A stretch of 19,760 nucleotides of DNA, taken from assembly GCA_964436005.1 (NCBI GenBank), contig CAYTBK010000078.1, positions 1-19,760 on the forward strand. The letters are read 5' to 3'. Shown here one piece after another: positions 5,893 to 13,575 of this stretch. Position 1 is the first letter of the stretch, and each line of letters begins with the position of its first letter. The notes beneath the pieces were generated by a model that saw nothing but the letters and a program-made list of their open reading frames with translations, was not told the origin of the DNA and searched no databases. A program made the translations under genes and the position numbers. The stretch is from JAGNHB01 sp964436005 (GTDB lineage Bacteria > Acidobacteriota > JAAYUB01).

Positions 5893-8061
5893 ATGACAGA
5901 CCCCGGCATTTTCCGCACCCTGGCGCTACTGGCCGCCCTGGCCGTCTTCGCCTGCCCGCTGACCGCCCAGGCGCCCGCGCCCTCGAACCCGGACAACCCC
6001 TTCTTCCAGAAGTGGGAAACCCCGTTCGAAACGCCGCCCTTCGACAAGATCCGAAACGCCCACTTCCTGCCGGCCATCCGGGAGGGCATGGCGCGACAGA
6101 AGGCCGAGATCGCGGCCATCACGTCCGACCAGTCGGCCCCCACCTTCGACAACACCATCGCCCGTTTCGACGAGTCCGGCCAGTTTCTCAGCCGGGTCAC
6201 CGCCGTCTTCTTCTCGCTCCAAAGCGCCGAGACCAACCCGGAACTCCAGGCCCTGGCCAAGGAAGCCGCCCCCGAACTCGCCGCCCACAACGACAACATC
6301 AACCTGGACCCGGCCCTCTTCGCCCGGGTCAAGGCGGTGCACGACCGGCGGGCCGGCCTGAAACTCGACGCCGAGCAACTGTTCCTCCTCGAGAACATGT
6401 ACAAGGATTTCGTCCGCGGCGGCGCGCTGCTCGACGAAGCGGGCAAAGCCCGCCTGCGGCAGATCAACAAGGAGCTCTCCCTGCTGTCGGTGAAGTTCGG
6501 CGACAACCTCCTCGGCGAAACCAACGCCGGCATGATCGTGGTGGACAAGGCCGCCGACCTCGCCGGCCTTCCCCCGTCCGTGGTGGCCATGGGGGCCGAG
6601 ACGGCCAGGCAGAAAGGGATGGAAGGGAAATGGGTCTTCACGGTCCAGGTGCCCAGCATGACGCCCTTCCTGCAGTACGCCGAGTCCCGCCCGCTCCGGG
6701 AGCAGCTGCACAAGGCCTATTGCGCCCGCGGCGACCAGGACAACGCCCGCGACAACAAGGCGACCATCCTCTCCATCGTCGCCCTGCGCGCCGAGAAGGC
6801 CCGACTGCTCGGCTACCCCACCTTCGCCGACTTCGTGCTGGAGAAGAACATGGCCAAGACCCCCAAGGCGGTGAACGACTTCCTGGCCCGGCTGTGGACC
6901 CCTTCCCAGGAGCGCGCCCGCATGGAACTGCGCGAGATGCAGGCCATCGCCGACCGCGGGAAGGCCGGCTACGCCCTGGCCCACTGGGACTGGTGGCTGT
7001 ACGCCGAGAAGCTGCGCAAGGAGAAGTACGCCCTCGACGAAGGCGCCCTGCGCCCCTATTTCAAGCTGGACAACGTGCGGGACGGCATCTTCACCCTGTG
7101 CGACCGGCTGTACGGGATCAAGTTCGTGCCGCTGAAGGGCGTGTCGCTCTACCACCCCGACGTGCAGGTTTTCGAAGTCCGGGAAGCCGACGGGAAACAC
7201 CTGGGACTGCTCTACATGGACTTCTTCCCCCGGTCCGGCAAGCGGGGCGGCGCCTGGTGCGGGGCCTTCCGCCGCGCCTGGGGGCCCAAGGACAAGCGGG
7301 TGACGACGCACTCCTACCTGGTCTGCAATTTCACCAGGCCCACCGCCGATGAACCCGCCCTGCTGAGCCAGGACGAGGTGGAGACCTTCTTCCACGAGTT
7401 CGGGCACGCCCTGAACGGCCTGTTCGCCGACGGCCGCTACCGCAACCGGGACATCCCCCGCGACGCCGTGGAACTGCCCTCCCAGATCATGGAGAACTGG
7501 GCCATGACGCCCGAACTCCTCTCTCTGTACGCCCGGCACTACCAGACCGGCGCGGTCATGCCGAAGGAACTGATGGATAAGGTCCAGAAAGCCGCCCTGT
7601 TCAACCAGGGTTTCGCCACCACGGAGTACCTGGCGGCCTCCATCCTGGACATGGACTGGCACACCATGGACGAGGCCAAGATCAAGACGGTCAAGGATGT
7701 CGACGCCTTCGAAAAGAACGCCATGAGCGCCGTCGGCCTCATGGGCGAGATCGTCCCCCGCTACCGCAGCACCTACTTCAACCACATCTTCGCCGGGGGC
7801 TACTCGGCTGGGTACTACGCCTACATCTGGGCCGGGGTCCTGGATTCCGACGCCTTCGAGGCCTTCAAGGAAAAGGGTCTTTTCGACCGCGCCACGGCGG
7901 AGTCCTTCCGGCACAACGTGCTGGCGCGGCTGGGCTCCCAGGACGCCATGGAATGCTACAAGCGCTTCCGGGGCGCCGAGCCTTCCCTCGAGCCGCTGCT
8001 CCGCCGCCGCGGTCTGATCGCTGAAAAGACGGCCCCCGCGGAGGGCGCGGCCCGGAAATAG
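5893..8061 (+). CDS. dcp: Exported M3-family zinc metallopeptidase, Dcp-like peptidyl-dipeptidase
   Basis: A 722-residue member of peptidase family M3, which trims oligopeptides. The zinc site is clear: HEFGH at 501-505, with E527 of VELPSQ as third ligand by alignment to thimet oligopeptidase. The substrate-side motif HIFAGGYSAGYY (631-642) is also present. The full M3 length is kept. Unlike E. coli Dcp it begins with an export signal: a hydrophobic stretch (about 10-20) followed by AQA at 25-27, a plausible signal peptidase I site. Cys21 could instead make it a lipoprotein, though the lipobox is poor. This places it in the periplasm, likely to digest peptides taken up as nutrients. GAGGAGG stands 10 nt before the ATG. 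It is a single-gene unit ending in a strong terminator. Confidence 0.93.
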   Translation: MTDPGIFRTLALLAALAVFACPLTAQAPAPSNPDNPFFQKWETPFETPPFDKIRNAHFLPAIREGMARQKAEIAAITSDQSAPTFDNTIARFDESGQFLSRVTAVFFSLQSAETNPELQALAKEAAPELAAHNDNINLDPALFARVKAVHDRRAGLKLDAEQLFLLENMYKDFVRGGALLDEAGKARLRQINKELSLLSVKFGDNLLGETNAGMIVVDKAADLAGLPPSVVAMGAETARQKGMEGKWVFTVQVPSMTPFLQYAESRPLREQLHKAYCARGDQDNARDNKATILSIVALRAEKARLLGYPTFADFVLEKNMAKTPKAVNDFLARLWTPSQERARMELREMQAIADRGKAGYALAHWDWWLYAEKLRKEKYALDEGALRPYFKLDNVRDGIFTLCDRLYGIKFVPLKGVSLYHPDVQVFEVREADGKHLGLLYMDFFPRSGKRGGAWCGAFRRAWGPKDKRVTTHSYLVCNFTRPTADEPALLSQDEVETFFHEFGHALNGLFADGRYRNRDIPRDAVELPSQIMENWAMTPELLSLYARHYQTGAVMPKELMDKVQKAALFNQGFATTEYLAASILDMDWHTMDEAKIKTVKDVDAFEKNAMSAVGLMGEIVPRYRSTYFNHIFAGGYSAGYYAYIWAGVLDSDAFEAFKEKGLFDRATAESFRHNVLARLGSQDAMECYKRFRGAEPSLEPLLRRRGLIAEKTAPAEGAARK

Positions 8062-8096
8062 AGGCGAAAGGGACCATCCGGATATTTCCAACGCAG

Positions 8097-8147
8097 AAAA
8101 CCGCGGCCCGGGGGTGGCGTTTCGCCAACCCCGGGCTGCGGTTTTTT
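8097..8147 (+). terminator. Strong intrinsic terminator after dcp
   Basis: A 17 bp stem (left arm from AAAACCGC at 8097, right arm ending GCGGTTTT) has one G-U pair, and an inner TGGCG-TTT-CGCCA hairpin continues it. A run of T residues (8142-8147) follows. The A-run at the left arm could also give some termination on the other strand. Confidence 0.93.
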
Positions 8148-8516
8148 ACGCTTCCGGCGTGGTCCGGCGTAGGCGCCTTGCGATGCAAGGCGCACCCTCG
8201 TTCCGCACAGTGGCGACGAAGCCGAAGGCCAGGAGTGCGGCGCGCAGCCTGCGGAGCGCCGCCTGCGGAGCGCCGCGGCGGTCGTACCAGCGCCCTCTGG
8301 GCTATGGACAACGCGAACAGGGTCGCTGGGTGAACTGCTGGTGCCGCTGAGTGCGTCGGCATCACCCGGAGGGCGATGCTACGGGGGGGGCGAAGAATGC
8401 GCGCAGGCGCTGCCTCCGGGTGCGCCTTCCGGCGGAAGGCGCCTACGGCAGAGCGCCCGTTGGCGCCGTTCCCGTTTGGGCCGCTTTTTCCCCCCACGCG
8501 GAAAAACGGGTATAGA
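8148..8516. other. Non-coding island between dcp terminator and the membrane protein gene
   Basis: About 370 bp with no credible gene. It holds the inverted-repeat-bounded element (8166-8449), a perfect 14 bp tandem repeat GCCTGCGGAGCGCC (8247-8260 and 8261-8274), and a hairpin GCATC-a-CCC-gga-GGG-c-GATGC (8359-8379) that contains the CCCGGAGGGC core seen at 1714 and 1764. After the element, 8481-8510 forms a bulged stem around TTTTTCC/GGAAAAA of no clear role. Confidence 0.65.
8166..8449. mobile_element. MITE-like element with 31 bp terminal inverted repeats
   Basis: The 31 bp at 8166-8196 and at 8419-8449 are inverted copies, matching at about 26 of 31 positions when one is reversed. Each end is itself a perfect hairpin: GCGCCTTGC/GCAAGGCGC with loop GAT (8173-8193) and GCGCCTTCC/GGAAGGCGC with loop GGC (8422-8442). 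The 284 bp unit encodes nothing recognisable. This is the form of a non-autonomous mobile element or a paired REP-type element. I see no clear target-site duplication, so mobility is unproven. Confidence 0.5.
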
Positions 8517-8525
8517 ATGGATTCC

Positions 8526-9038
8526 ATGAAAAACACCCAACCGCCGCACCTCACCCGGGAAACCCCGCTCTCCGACACCAACTTCATCCGCCTGGGCATC
8601 GTCCTGATCTTGCTCGGGCTGCTATTCGCGGCGGAACACCACTTCCGGATCCGCATCCTCTACCGCTTCTGGCCCCTCATCCTGACCATCTGGGGATGCG
8701 GCTTCCTGAAAATCTACTTCCGGCGGGAGCGCCGCGAGGCATCCTTCCTCGGGCTCGGCCTGTTCGTCATCTTCTTCAGCATCTTCAACCTGTACTTCGC
8801 TTTCTTCGGCTGGGAAGCCCTGACCCGGCTATGGCCCGCCCTCATCGGACTCCTCGGGATCACGTTCCTGTGCCTCTTCCTCTTCCACCGGAGCAAACGC
8901 ATCTTCCTCCTGATCGGGATGTTCCTGGGTTCCCTGTGCGTGATCTTCTTCCTGGTGTTCTACCTCTCCGGCGACCTGTGGTGGACCACCTTCGTCCTGG
9001 CAGGGCTCAGCATCCTGGCCGTCGGGCGCTCGCGATGA
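8526..9038 (+). CDS. Small multi-pass membrane protein, LiaI/LiaF-like (DUF5668-type)
   Basis: A 170-residue very hydrophobic protein with about six predicted membrane helices (roughly residues 20-38, 45-62, 70-90, 95-118, 122-145 and 148-165). The N-terminal pattern (a G-x-x-LILLG helix followed by FWPLIL and a Gly-rich turn) recalls the membrane region of LiaF-like/DUF5668 proteins, which are linked in some bacteria to cell-envelope stress sensing. There is no C-terminal LiaF beta domain. The start is uncertain: ATG 8526 and ATG 8517 are in frame and neither has a good ribosome site. TATAGAAT at 8511-8518 looks like a -10 box, which would make the message almost leaderless. Its stop overlaps the start of the radical SAM gene (ATGA), so the two are very likely co-translated. 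Confidence 0.7.
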   Translation: MKNTQPPHLTRETPLSDTNFIRLGIVLILLGLLFAAEHHFRIRILYRFWPLILTIWGCGFLKIYFRRERREASFLGLGLFVIFFSIFNLYFAFFGWEALTRLWPALIGLLGITFLCLFLFHRSKRIFLLIGMFLGSLCVIFFLVFYLSGDLWWTTFVLAGLSILAVGRSR

Positions 9039-10483
9039 CACCCCTCTCCGTCGTCTTCATCGAGCCGTGGGGCCGGCAGGCCAACGTCTTCGAAAACTCG
9101 ATGTGCCTTCCCCTGATGGGGAGCCTGATTTTGGGAACCATTCTGTCCCGGGCCGGTCACCGGGTGGAGATCCTCAACGAGAACATCCTCCGGGCCCCCG
9201 TCGACCCGCTCGACGTCCAGGCCGACGTGGTCTGCCTGACCTGCCTGACGCTGAACGCCAACCGGGCGATGGACCTGGCCCGGGCGATCCGGCTCAACCA
9301 CCCGAAGACCCGAATCATCTTCGGAGGAATCCACCCGACCCTGGTGCCGGAGGACTTTGCGGACCTGGCCGACCAGATCGCCGTGGGGGAAGGCGAGAAC
9401 ATCATCCTCGACATGGTGGAGGGGCGCCTGACCGACCCCGTCGTCCACGGCAGCCCGGTAGAGGACCTCGACACCCTGCCCATCGTCGACTACCGGCTGC
9501 TGCGGGGCGCCGAGACCATGAGCGTGATTCCGATCATGACCTCGCGGGGGTGCCCGTTCGACTGCAACTTCTGCACGGTCACCCGCATTTTCGGGCGCCG
9601 CTACCGCAAGCAGTCACCGGGGCGCATCCTCCGGGAACTGCGCAACGCCCTGGCCTTCTTCCGCACGAGGAGCATCTTCTTCTACGACGACAACCTGACC
9701 GTCGACTATCCCCGGATGGAAGCGCTCCTGGCAGGCATCGCCGCCGAGGACCTCGGCATCAGCTGGGGCGCCCAGGTCCGGGCCGACATCGCCCGCAACC
9801 CGGAACTGCTGGCCAGAATGTACCAGTCGGGGTGCAACCGCCTGTACATCGGTTTCGAATCCATCGACGACCAGAACCTGAAGAACATGCACAAGTCCCA
9901 GACCCGGGCCGACATCGAGCGGGCCATCGAAGTCATCCACGCGCAGGGGATCCAGATCCACGGAATGTTCATCTTCGGCGAAGACCACGACTCTCCCGAA
10001 TCCTTCGCCAGGACCGTCGATTTCACCATCCGGCACGACATCGAAACCGTTCAGTACATGGTCCTGACCCCCTTCCCGGGAACGCGCATCCACGAAAAGC
10101 TCGCGGCCGAGGGCCGCCTGCTGCACAAGAACTGGGATTTCTACGACGGCATGCACGTCGTCTTCGTCCCGGCCGGCATGACCCCGCTCCAACTGCAGGA
10201 AGGCTCCCTGGAGTCCTACCGGAAATTCTACTCCGTGGACCGCTCCCTGTGCGACCTGCTCCAGTTGTGCTACCGGATCGGCTACGATGCCCTCGTCTGG
10301 AATGCCAGCCAGGCCATCTACTACGACTTTCAAAGCCTGGTGCTGAAGCTGGGCGCCCGCTTCATCATCCAGCGGTTTCTGGGCATCAACCAGGCGTATT
10401 TCCGCTATCTCGGCTGCGCCGAGGCCATGCCGCCGGCCGTCTGCCCCGAAGGGTCCGCCGGTTCCGGGGACAGGGAGTCGTAG
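9035..10483 (+). CDS. B12-binding-type radical SAM enzyme of unknown product
   Basis: A 482-residue protein of the BchE/MiaB-like radical SAM branch. Residues 1-130 form a Rossmann-type cobalamin-binding domain (IIFGGIHPTLVPEDF, VGEGE) without the DxHxxG histidine motif, as in many members of this branch. The radical SAM core carries the [4Fe-4S] cluster cysteines C173, C177 and C180 (SRGCPFDCNFC), then FFYDDNLT, YIGFES and LTPFPGTRI. The C-terminal ~100 residues are rich in Tyr/Phe and Cys and may bind a lipid-like substrate or dock to a membrane. Relatives methylate or rearrange hopanoids, porphyrins or other lipids and natural products; the substrate here cannot be told. It is coupled by a 4 bp ATGA overlap to the membrane protein upstream, and its last 79 bp overlap the 3' end of the convergent pabC-like gene. 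Confidence 0.85.
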   Translation: MTPLSVVFIEPWGRQANVFENSMCLPLMGSLILGTILSRAGHRVEILNENILRAPVDPLDVQADVVCLTCLTLNANRAMDLARAIRLNHPKTRIIFGGIHPTLVPEDFADLADQIAVGEGENIILDMVEGRLTDPVVHGSPVEDLDTLPIVDYRLLRGAETMSVIPIMTSRGCPFDCNFCTVTRIFGRRYRKQSPGRILRELRNALAFFRTRSIFFYDDNLTVDYPRMEALLAGIAAEDLGISWGAQVRADIARNPELLARMYQSGCNRLYIGFESIDDQNLKNMHKSQTRADIERAIEVIHAQGIQIHGMFIFGEDHDSPESFARTVDFTIRHDIETVQYMVLTPFPGTRIHEKLAAEGRLLHKNWDFYDGMHVVFVPAGMTPLQLQEGSLESYRKFYSVDRSLCDLLQLCYRIGYDALVWNASQAIYYDFQSLVLKLGARFIIQRFLGINQAYFRYLGCAEAMPPAVCPEGSAGSGDRES

Positions 10484-11292
10484 AGCCGCCCGAGCCGCCC
10501 GGCCAGAACGCGCGAGGCCCGCAGGGGCCGGCCGTCCACGCTCTCCACCGCGCGCACGCCCGTGACCGCGTTCAAGGCCACGGCCCCTTCCGCGCGTTCC
10601 AGTTCAGCGACCGCGACGTTTGTTTCCCCCACGGTCAGCCCGGCGGCTTCCGCGGCCTCGCCCACCAGCCGCCGCGTCACGCCGGGCAGTGCCCCGGCCG
10701 CCGGGAACAGCAGGCGGCCACCGGACAGCAGGCCGAAAGACCAGGTGGGCCCCTCCAGCAGGCACCCTTCCCCCGCCCCTCCCGCCGGGCCGACGAAAAG
10801 GGCGTCGTCGAAGCCCGCCCGCTGCGCGCAGCGCCGCTCGAACAGGGCGGGGCCGAGGGAGACGTGCTTGACGGCCCACATCTCGCGCCGGAAGGGGCGG
10901 GTCTGCACGGAAAATCCGTCGCCTGCCGGCGCCGGGGCGGCACCCGGCGACGGGCGCACCGAAACCAGGACGCCGAGCCCTGCGGCCCGCCCGGGCTGCC
11001 CCAGTTTCCCCTCCGGGTCGAAAAGGGTGAGACGCGCCACCAGGTCGGTCGCTTCCTGCCGGGCCCGGGACTGCACGCGGCGCACCCCCTCCAGGACCAG
11101 CCCGCGGGGGGCGCCCTGGCCGAACAGCGCCGCGGCGTCCCGCTCGAGCCGTTCCAGGTGCAGTCCCAGGCCCCGGACGCCGCCGGGGCCGACGCGCAGG
11201 GTGGTGAAGTTCCCGTAGCTCTGCAGGGCCAGGGCGACCAACGGTTCGAGAACGGGCGATTCGCCGCCCGGCAGGAGCATCGTCAGGTTCAT
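10405..11292 (-). CDS. pabC: Aminodeoxychorismate lyase-like class IV PLP enzyme
   Basis: This 295-residue fold-type IV PLP protein probably converts 4-amino-4-deoxychorismate to p-aminobenzoate and pyruvate for folate synthesis. K142 in WAVKHVSLG is the likely Schiff-base lysine, followed by the family pattern A-x-R-A-G-F-D-D-A-L-F. Then come LEGPTWSF, ALPGVTRR and NAVTGVRAVESVDG, matching the PabC/BCAT layout. The usual E-x-x-x-S-N-x-F block is altered to LEGPTWSF, so activity should not be assumed; a branched-chain aminotransferase-like role is a lesser alternative. Its ATG overlaps the pabAB stop by 4 bp (ATGA), showing translational coupling, and that context decides the call. The 3' end overlaps the convergent radical SAM gene. 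Confidence 0.8.
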   Translation of the reverse strand: MNLTMLLPGGESPVLEPLVALALQSYGNFTTLRVGPGGVRGLGLHLERLERDAAALFGQGAPRGLVLEGVRRVQSRARQEATDLVARLTLFDPEGKLGQPGRAAGLGVLVSVRPSPGAAPAPAGDGFSVQTRPFRREMWAVKHVSLGPALFERRCAQRAGFDDALFVGPAGGAGEGCLLEGPTWSFGLLSGGRLLFPAAGALPGVTRRLVGEAAEAAGLTVGETNVAVAELERAEGAVALNAVTGVRAVESVDGRPLRASRVLAGRLGRLYDSLSPEPADPSGQTAGGMASAQPR

Positions 11293-13478
11293 GCGCGCCC
11301 CCCGTCCCCGGCCGGTTCGCCGCCGGGACAACCGGTAAATTCCAGCCCGAGCAGCCGCAACAGGGGCATGGCCTTGACGGCCGTCTCCTGGAACTCCTCC
11401 GCCGGGTCGGACAACGCGGTGACGGCCCCGCCCGACCCGTAGCAGAAATTTTCCCCCTGCAGGACGGCCGTGCGGATGACGATGCTCAGGTCCAGGGCGC
11501 CCGTGGGGCTGATGTAGCCGAGGGCCCCGGAATAGATCCCCCGCGCCCCCCCCTCCAGCGCGTCCAGGATGGCCATGGTGCGGATCTTGGGCGCCCCGGT
11601 CATGGACCCGCCGGGAAAGGCGGCCCGGATGCACCGGGCGGCGGAAGCCCGGGTACGGGCCCGGATGACGCTCACCAGCTGGTGCACGGTGGCGTAGCTC
11701 TCCACCCCGCACAGCACCGGCACGCGAACGCTGCCCACCTCGGCCACCCGGCCCAGGTCGTTGCGCACCAGGTCGACGATCATGAGGTTCTCGGCCCGCT
11801 CCTTCTCGCTGGCGGCCAGCTCCCGGGCCAGGGCCTCGTCTTCCGCGGGCGTGGCGCCGCGGGGGCGGGTACCCTTGATAGGCCGGGACTCGAGCGTTCC
11901 CCCGGCGTCCCGGCAGAGGAACCGCTCGGGCGAAGTGCTCAGAACGTCGAGGTCACCGTGGCGCAGATAGGCCGCGAAAGGGGACGGGTTCGCGGCGCGC
12001 AAGACGCGGTAGGCGGTCCATGGATCCACAGCGGCCCGGGCCGAGAGCATGTTCGTCAGGCAGATCTCGTAGCTCTCCCCCGACCGGATGTGCGCCTGGC
12101 AACGCTCGATCAGGGCCAGGTAGGCGTTTCGGTCATGGCGCAAGCGCAGTTCCCCGCCTTTGGGCGCTTCTTTCGCCGCCGACGACGAGCCGCCCGGAGA
12201 GGCCGGCCTCTTGCCACCGGCCGATAGTTCCGCCAGTTTCGCGGCGGTTTCCTCCAGCCACGTGTCCACCTCGGTCCGCGGCGCCTCGGCCTCGACGAGG
12301 GCCAAGAGGTAGACGCCCCGTCCCAGGCGGTCGAAGGCGATGGCGCGGTCCGCGAAGAGCAGGCAGGCGTCCGGCGCGCCGGAAGCGTGCACGGAGGCCC
12401 CCCCGCACTCCGCCTTGAGTTCGTAGCCAAGGTATCCGACCCAGCCGAGGGCGAAGGCGAAGGGCAGGTCCGGGGCTTCCACCTCGCAGGAGGAGAGGTC
12501 CGCCTCCAGCCAATCGAAAAAGCCGGACCGGACCGTGCAGGTTCCGGACGGCCCGGCGACGGTCACCGTGCCGTCGGGCACCCGGGCGGTGACGGTGCGC
12601 CCGAGCGGCCCGAAGGAGGCCCCCATGAACGACCAGCGGCCGAGGACCGGGTGGGCCAGGCTGCTGTCCAGCCAGAAAGCGTCGGCGCAGCGGGAGAACA
12701 TGTCGTCGAACACCCGCTCCGGATCCACGTCCAGTTCGAGTCGCCGGGCGACCAGGGTCAGCTTCCGCCCGGAGCGGCGAGCGGAGGGGTTCCGCTCCGC
12801 ATCCGGCCCGGAGGATGAAAGGTCGGGCCCGGAAATGTTTGCATAGATGCAATAATCTCTTTTTACTTCATTCGGTCGAACGCCCTGCCCCGCACGTCCC
12901 CCCCATTGTTGGGCCAGGCGCAGGAAATTGGCCATCAGGGCGGCCCCGTGCTCCGTGTCGATGGACTCCGGGTGGAACTGCACGCCCCAGGCGGGGCGGT
13001 GCCGGTGGCGAACGGCCATGAGCACGCCGTCGGGCGTGCGGCCGATGGCTTCCAGGCTGTCCGGCAGGTTGGTCACCGCCAGCGAGTGATAGCGCACCAC
13101 TTGGAAGGGCGAAGGGATGCCCGCGAAGAGGCCCCGACCGTCGTGAAGCACCGGCGACCGGCGCCCGTGGTAGACCTGCGGCGCGGGGCCGACCGCGGCC
13201 CCGGCCAGCAGGCACAGCCCCTGGTGGCCCAGGCAGACGCCCAGCAGGGGGACGCGCGAAGAAGCCGCGATCCCGGCGGCGATGCCGAAATCGCTGGCGT
13301 TGCCCGGGTGACCGGGCCCGGGCGAGATCACCACCGCGTCGAAGCGCTCCAGGTCCTCCAGGCGGAAACTCGGATCATCGTTGAGAACCACCGCCGGCGC
13401 CTCGCCGCCGACCTGGGCGATCAACTGGTACAGGTTGTAGGTGAAAGAGTCGTAGTTGTCGATGATGAGCGTCTTCAC
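11289..13478 (-). CDS. pabAB: Fused aminodeoxychorismate synthase PabA-PabB
   Basis: A 729-residue fusion that makes 4-amino-4-deoxychorismate from chorismate and glutamine, the first p-aminobenzoate step. Residues 1-192 are the glutamine amidotransferase: MKTLIIDNYDSFTYNL, catalytic C82 in GVCLGHQ, and H169/E171 in FHPES. Residues about 240-712 are the PabB half, with RPIKGTRPRG (K535, the lysine that marks ADC synthase rather than anthranilate synthase), GGSMTGAPK, YSGALGYI and CYGSGGAVTALSDP. A linker of about 45 residues joins them. Separate pabA and pabB are common in bacteria; fusions occur in plants, fungi and some bacteria. The start is GTG at 13478, preceded by AAGGGG. pabC follows with a 4 bp overlap. 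A TrpE-G fusion is unlikely given PIKGT. Confidence 0.93.
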   Translation of the reverse strand: MKTLIIDNYDSFTYNLYQLIAQVGGEAPAVVLNDDPSFRLEDLERFDAVVISPGPGHPGNASDFGIAAGIAASSRVPLLGVCLGHQGLCLLAGAAVGPAPQVYHGRRSPVLHDGRGLFAGIPSPFQVVRYHSLAVTNLPDSLEAIGRTPDGVLMAVRHRHRPAWGVQFHPESIDTEHGAALMANFLRLAQQWGGRAGQGVRPNEVKRDYCIYANISGPDLSSSGPDAERNPSARRSGRKLTLVARRLELDVDPERVFDDMFSRCADAFWLDSSLAHPVLGRWSFMGASFGPLGRTVTARVPDGTVTVAGPSGTCTVRSGFFDWLEADLSSCEVEAPDLPFAFALGWVGYLGYELKAECGGASVHASGAPDACLLFADRAIAFDRLGRGVYLLALVEAEAPRTEVDTWLEETAAKLAELSAGGKRPASPGGSSSAAKEAPKGGELRLRHDRNAYLALIERCQAHIRSGESYEICLTNMLSARAAVDPWTAYRVLRAANPSPFAAYLRHGDLDVLSTSPERFLCRDAGGTLESRPIKGTRPRGATPAEDEALARELAASEKERAENLMIVDLVRNDLGRVAEVGSVRVPVLCGVESYATVHQLVSVIRARTRASAARCIRAAFPGGSMTGAPKIRTMAILDALEGGARGIYSGALGYISPTGALDLSIVIRTAVLQGENFCYGSGGAVTALSDPAEEFQETAVKAMPLLRLLGLEFTGCPGGEPAGDGGRA

Positions 13479-13515
13479 GAAACCCCTTGCCTCGGCCGCC
13501 GCCAGGTCTTCCGCA

Positions 13516-13531
13516 GCCGCCGGGAGGCGGC
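13516..13531 (-). promoter_or_regulatory. Hairpin at the predicted 5' end of the pabAB transcript
   Basis: GCCGCC (13516-13521) and GGCGGC (13526-13531) pair perfectly around a 4 nt loop, immediately downstream of the TATAAT of the pabAB promoter. It would lie at the transcription start, as an operator or a 5' stem that stabilises the message. No function is proven. Confidence 0.35.
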
Positions 13532-13540
13532 ATTATATCA
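13532..13540 (-). promoter_or_regulatory. Extended -10 promoter for pabAB-pabC
   Basis: TGATATAAT on the minus strand is a perfect extended -10 element (TGn followed by TATAAT). The expected -35 position (about 13555-13560) is all G/C with no match, which fits the extended -10 class. The start would be near 13525, about 47 nt before the GTG start codon. Confidence 0.6.
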
Positions 13541-13575
13541 GAACGGGGCGGGGAGGCGGCGGCCGCGGCCGGCGG

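Noticed and set aside
5926..8091. Long minus-strand open frame (721 codons) opposite the M3 peptidase
   Set aside because: It is the antisense shadow of a GC-rich gene: composition is Gly/Val/His/Glu-rich without any family motif, and the plus strand encodes an intact M3 enzyme.
8114..8350. 78-codon open frame in the second non-coding island
   Set aside because: It runs through the terminator arm and both palindromic repeats, has no ribosome site and no protein-like composition.
9067..11442. 791-codon plus-strand open frame across the radical SAM and pab genes
   Set aside because: It is a Pro/Arg/Gly-rich frame shadow with no recognisable motif, spanning two real genes on different strands.
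13540..13575. GGCCGCGGCC palindrome as terminator of the REC-GAF kinase gene
   Set aside because: No T-run follows on the minus strand; it may be only a GC-rich palindrome.
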